DNA from: Urbifossiella limnaea
GTDB lineage: Bacteria > Planctomycetota > Planctomycetia > Gemmatales > Gemmataceae
Length of the DNA: 64,000 nt
Direction: 5' to 3'
Assembly (NCBI RefSeq): GCF_007747215.1
Contig: NZ_CP036273.1
Coordinates: 7,300,322 to 7,364,321, forward strand
Shown here: piece after piece, positions 61,932 to 64,000 of the stretch
Numbering within the stretch: the first letter of the stretch is position 1
Layout: every line of letters begins with the position of its first letter
Position numbers and translations under genes: made by a program
Notes under the pieces: generated by a model
What the model was told of the DNA's origin: nothing
Database searches by the model: none
The model's input: the letters and a program-made list of their open reading frames with translations, nothing else

Positions 61932-61951
61932 TCTCTGACTCGCGTCAGAGA
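61932..61951. promoter_or_regulatory. 20-nt palindrome with the same half-site
   Basis: TCTCTGAC-TCGC-GTCAGAGA has 8-bp perfect arms. It lies 288 bases from the first site; two sites with one half-site suggest a common protein (repressor or recombinase). Confidence 0.45.
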
Positions 61952-62020
61952 CAAACGCTACTGGTCCCTCGACTCGTCGGCGGACCAGCGGACCGACACC
62001 ACCGCCATCGGAACTAGCTA

Positions 62021-62152
62021 CCCTCGTAGGGCACATCAATCGCCATTGACGATTGATGCTTCGCTCGCTAAGATGCGAGCACGGGGGATGGGTGATGACA
62101 CCCTCCGCTTCGACCCGGCCGGTGTGCCATCCCGGCCGGGTTGTTTCATTTC
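62021..62152 (+). ncRNA. Candidate structured small RNA ending in a rho-independent terminator
   Basis: Five hairpins follow one another: CCCT/AGGG at 62021-62031, a 9-bp stem at 62034-62058 (CATCAATCG), a 6-bp stem at 62063-62080 (GCTCGC), a 5-bp stem at 62090-62103, and a 9-bp stem CCCGGCCGG at 62114-62140 followed by TTGTTTCATTT. Only the last is certain as a terminator. No protein gene on the plus strand explains it, so an RNA starting upstream is the simplest reading. The 5' end is unknown. Confidence 0.45.
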
Positions 62153-62373
62153 TGCACGCCCCAATTCGTTGAGCCCGTCCAATACTCGTCACGGCCGCCC
62201 CGTTCGTGGGTCGGCGGAACGACATTCAGCAGCATCGAGGGCGACCGGCCGTGACCGGGGTCGCTCGTGTGATTCAGCTCGCAGACCGCGGCGGGCGCGG
62301 TGCTGCGAAGCAATCGAGCCAGCGCGGCGATGCCGGCCGGGCTCGGGGTCGGTCGGGGTTCAGCGCTTGGCAT
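62146..62373 (-). CDS. Small phage hypothetical protein coupled to the HTH gene
   Basis: A 75-residue frame whose ATG overlaps the preceding gene by 14 bases. It is Pro/Ser/Ala-rich, with GIAALARLLRSTAPAAVCELN as its only helical stretch. Coupling and coding strand agree with the neighbours, but no family is recognised. Confidence 0.4.
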   Translation of the reverse strand: MPSAEPRPTPSPAGIAALARLLRSTAPAAVCELNHTSDPGHGRSPSMLLNVVPPTHERGGRDEYWTGSTNWGVQK

Positions 62374-62842
62374 CGGCAGCGCCCCCCACGGCGGCGCGCC
62401 GCATCCGCGCGATCAGGTCGGCGTACAGGTCGCTCAGGCTGACCGCGGTGAGCTGCCGACCCTGCATCATCAGCGCCTCACCGCCTGCCTCACCGGCGGC
62501 GCGCACGGCACCCGCGTCGAGCAAATGAGGGCAGAGGTGCGGGGCCGCGACGAGCGCGAACGGCCGATCCTTCACGACCGCTTCCAGTGCTTCGTCAGAC
62601 GACAGGTTGGCGATACCGCGGATGAACGCGATGGCGTCTTCGTCGCGCACGCCGAGCTGCCGGAGCGGCGCCGCGAGCATGAGCGCGAGCAGATGCCGGG
62701 CGGACCACATCAGGCGGCGGGGCCGCCGGTCGCGCCCGCCGATGCGCAGCGGTCGGATACCGGCGGCACGGGCGAAGCCTTTGACCTGAGAGACAGACCA
62801 GCCCAAGATTGCGGCAGCGTCAGCGGTCGAGAGCGGAGCCAT
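62360..62842 (-). CDS. Phage MerR/excisionase-like DNA-binding protein
   Basis: A 160-residue protein. The N-terminal MAPLSTADAAAILGWSVSQVKGFARAAGIRPLRIGGRDRR is a winged-helix segment of the MerR/excisionase type. The remainder (about 55-160) is helical with LIARMRRAA near the end. It may regulate the early operon or direct excision. A textbook promoter lies 90 bases upstream (62929-62957). Its end overlaps the 75-residue gene. Confidence 0.6.
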   Translation of the reverse strand: MAPLSTADAAAILGWSVSQVKGFARAAGIRPLRIGGRDRRPRRLMWSARHLLALMLAAPLRQLGVRDEDAIAFIRGIANLSSDEALEAVVKDRPFALVAAPHLCPHLLDAGAVRAAGEAGGEALMMQGRQLTAVSLSDLYADLIARMRRAAVGGAADAKR

Positions 62843-62928
62843 GCCCGTCCCCTGTGGGGTGATGCGGGTACGGGTCTCCAGTTCAATGGCGCGCGGCAGA
62901 GTGGCCGCGCAGCGGTATGTTGGGAGTT

Positions 62929-62957
62929 ATTGTAGGCGGTCGCTAGTGCCGAGTCAA
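62929..62957 (-). promoter_or_regulatory. Sigma-70 promoter for the HTH gene
   Basis: On the minus strand TTGACT (complement of 62952-62957), a 17-nt spacer and TACAAT (complement of 62929-62934) match consensus at 5 and 5 of 6. GTGTCA and TGACAC (62961-62966, 62985-62990) form an inverted pair just upstream and may be an operator. Confidence 0.75.
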
Positions 62958-62994
62958 GAGGTGTCAGATCGAGATAATAAAACTTGACACTTGT

Positions 62995-63020
62995 GAGCGC
63001 CTTAGCGATTTGAGGCGCTC
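62995..63020. terminator. Stem-loop after the SWIM gene
   Basis: GAGCGCCT and AGGCGCTC form an 8-bp stem around a 10-nt loop, 12 bases past the minus-strand SWIM gene stop. It is of the same design as the 59374-59399 hairpin. Confidence 0.65.
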
Positions 63021-63031
63021 GCTGGGGCGGC

Positions 63032-63541
63032 TCAGACGGCGGCTTCCGCCCGGTCCATCCACGACGGGCGGGCGGGCCGGACCGGCTCGGGCTGGTCTTC
63101 GATGGGCTCGGTGCAGCCGGTATCCGCGTCGGGGTTGCTCAGGTGCAAGTCCATCCACCCGTTCGCCAGGAGCGCCCGGAGAGCCGCTTCGTGCTTGCAG
63201 TGACCGTGACGGAGGAACCCGCGGCACTCGCACCCGCCGCGGCCGTCGCGGCTCACGGTGGCCGTGTAGCTGTCCGCTTCGGCGTCACTTCCGGGCGTCG
63301 TCTTGGCGAACAGGGCGGCGCGACCGCCGCGGCCGTCGCCGCCGGGGAGCTCGACTGCGAGGTATTCGCAGTTGCACCGCCCCGCCGGTGTCTGGATGCA
63401 GAGAAGGCCGGTGCCGACCATCCGCCCCGGTGTCCACCGGAGAGCCGCGGGCCGCACTCCCGGGGCGGCCGGGAGAACCTCAGTGAACGTCAGAGCCGCG
63501 GCGGGCTGGACGGGGGTCGTCTCGGTCGCGTAACTTGTCAT
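63032..63541 (-). CDS. SWIM zinc-finger-like phage protein
   Basis: A 169-residue protein. CECRGFLRHGHCKHEAALRALL is a SWIM finger (C-x-C-x8-C-x-H), which binds DNA or protein. The N-terminal half has a beta region with GRCNCEYLAVELPG, and the tail is acidic then basic (EDQPEPVRPARPSW). Small SWIM proteins occur in phages and plasmids, with unknown tasks. It is transcribed away from the small DNA-binding-like gene, and both promoters carry TGTAGCTACA palindromes. Confidence 0.7.
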   Translation of the reverse strand: MTSYATETTPVQPAAALTFTEVLPAAPGVRPAALRWTPGRMVGTGLLCIQTPAGRCNCEYLAVELPGGDGRGGRAALFAKTTPGSDAEADSYTATVSRDGRGGCECRGFLRHGHCKHEAALRALLANGWMDLHLSNPDADTGCTEPIEDQPEPVRPARPSWMDRAEAAV

Positions 63542-63637
63542 GGCCTGATCCCTCTCACCAGGGGTTGGGAAGTGGCCCGCGGGTGGTTGCCGCCACCCGC
63601 GGGCCGCGTCGTCGGCGGATCACCCGCCGACATCCCT

Positions 63638-63720
63638 ATCATGCCATGTGTAGCTACACAAGTCAATACATAACCTCGCAACTTCCCCGCCTTGATTTCA
63701 GCTACCCGTGTAGCTACAAT
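63638..63720. promoter_or_regulatory. Divergent promoter pair with shared TGTAGCTACA operators
   Basis: Leftward: TTGACT (complement of 63661-63666), 17-nt spacer, CATGAT (complement of 63638-63643). Its spacer contains the 14-nt palindrome at 63647-63660. Rightward: TTGATT (63692-63697), 17-nt spacer, TACAAT (63715-63720), overlapped by TGTAGCTACA at 63709-63718. A single protein binding both could switch the SWIM gene and the recombinase operon together. Confidence 0.75.
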
Positions 63721-63745
63721 GACCCGGCACACACTTGGGGGCATC

Positions 63746-63958
63746 ATGGCGAAGAAGAAGGCGAGGACGGCGGGCGAGGTCGGGGCCACGACGCCGCGCC
63801 AGTTCCGGCTGGGTGACGACACCCTGGCGGACCTGGACGCGATTGCCGCCCACTACACGGCGGAACGCCGCAAGAAGCAGTCGCGGGCGGACGCCATCCG
63901 CATCGCCGCGGCGATGCTGGCGGACAAGATCAGGAAGCGGGAAGGGGGTGCCCAATGA
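63746..63958 (+). CDS. Small ribbon-helix-helix-like DNA-binding protein
   Basis: A 70-residue protein: a basic N-terminus (MAKKKARTAGEV), then TPRQFRLGDDTLADLDAIAAHYTAERRKKQSRADAIRIAAAML, which reads as the strand-helix-helix pattern of Arc/CopG repressors. ATG 63746 is preferred to an upstream in-frame ATG because GGGGG precedes it. It overlaps the recombinase gene (ATGA), so it is likely an autoregulated repressor, perhaps of the two palindromes 30 and 90 bases upstream. Confidence 0.65.
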   Translation: MAKKKARTAGEVGATTPRQFRLGDDTLADLDAIAAHYTAERRKKQSRADAIRIAAAMLADKIRKREGGAQ

Positions 63959-64000
63959 CCACCCCGCGTGTGTGCTCCTACATCCGCATGAGCACGGAGC
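63955..64000 (+). CDS. Serine recombinase/resolvase, N-terminal start only
   Basis: Fifteen codons are visible, MTTPRVCSYIRMSTE, cut by the window end. 'YIRMSTE' matches the 'YxRvSt' motif containing the nucleophile serine (S13) of serine recombinases. The length and domain type cannot be seen. It overlaps the previous gene by 4 bases. It is the probable integrase or excision enzyme of the element. Confidence 0.75.
   Translation, partial: MTTPRVCSYIRMSTE

Larger units (their letters stand above)
61380..62145. other. 766-bp phage intergenic region without a credible gene
   Basis: No frame has good coding properties on either strand. It contains two palindromes sharing TCTCTGA and a series of hairpins ending in a terminator, listed separately. 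GC is lower than in the phage genes. Confidence 0.55.
49473..64000. mobile_element. Prophage/mobile-element region (extends past the right edge)
   Basis: From the ECF sigma gene to the window end nearly all genes are phage-like or mobile: connector, capsid fragment, terminase, portal, capsid, a transposon, small DNA-binding proteins and a serine recombinase start. The part at 49473-51279 is a remnant whose capsid gene lacks its N-terminal half. 51290 onward appears to be a different element. Attachment sites were not identified, and the left limit (49309-49473) is approximate. Confidence 0.8.

Noticed and set aside
61794-62225. 143-codon minus-strand frame in the phage intergenic region
   Set aside because: Composition lacks coding character, it crosses the palindrome and hairpin series, and there is no ribosome-binding site or family likeness.

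Overview
The window is GC-rich (roughly 70 percent by eye) and its gene content points to a Planctomycete, probably a Gemmata-like member of the Gemmataceae. The evidence is two DUF1501 proteins with twin-arginine leaders, a PSD1-type DUF1549/DUF1553 cytochrome, a sulfatase, DUF4912, secretin-like proteins, a split eukaryote-like CoaC and a plant-like FabI. No rRNA, tRNA or CRISPR array was found. The lineage call is inference from families, not a database result.

Layout. 0-6.8 kb: end of coaB, coaC, a TIM-barrel isomerase, a DedA membrane protein, a PSD1 cytochrome protein and a metallophosphatase. 6.8-16.9 kb: a 1533-residue VWA/STN-like surface or periplasmic protein, a zinc-ribbon/beta-propeller membrane protein, an orphan DNA methyltransferase, an EF-hand protein and a HAD phosphatase. 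17.0-21.2 kb: fabI, selD, two small membrane proteins and a SAP/DUF4912 protein. 21.7-30.6 kb: a complete F-type ATP synthase operon (accessory membrane protein, atpZ-like, B, E, F, H, A, G, a DUF1569/DinB-like gene, D, C, then a frameshifted small gene), with a good sigma-70 promoter and a 14-nt palindrome upstream. 30.7-38.5 kb: DUF1501, RidA, creatininase family, MFS transporter, a planctomycete hypothetical and a spermidine-synthase-like membrane protein. 38.5-41.6 kb: an accessory two-gene module, an NYN-domain nuclease-like protein followed by a NACHT-type STAND ATPase with pentapeptide repeats. 41.7-49.3 kb: DUF1501, two secretin-like proteins, sulfatase, DUF350 pair, and an ECF sigma/anti-sigma operon.

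49.5 kb to the right edge is prophage or mobile-element DNA. It contains a remnant with a capsid C-terminal half, a small protein and a connector. Next to it is a second module with capsid, portal, small terminase and a terminase large subunit split into separate ATPase and nuclease genes by an inserted helix-turn-helix gene. An IS4-like element with a 12-bp target duplication interrupts the gene between capsid and portal. A lower-GC 520-residue cargo gene lies on the opposite strand. At the right end a divergent promoter pair carrying TGTAGCTACA palindromes separates a SWIM zinc-finger gene from a small DNA-binding-like gene and the start of a serine recombinase.

The most pervasive structure not explained by genes is a set of about twenty long inverted repeats lying at gene ends. 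Several are built from 7-8 nt tandem units, several recur as near-identical copies at distant loci, and several supply the stop codon or C-terminal codons of the upstream gene. One, inside the atp operon, is flanked by an exact 24-bp direct duplication and has changed the C-terminus of the atpZ-like protein, which is direct evidence that such elements insert.
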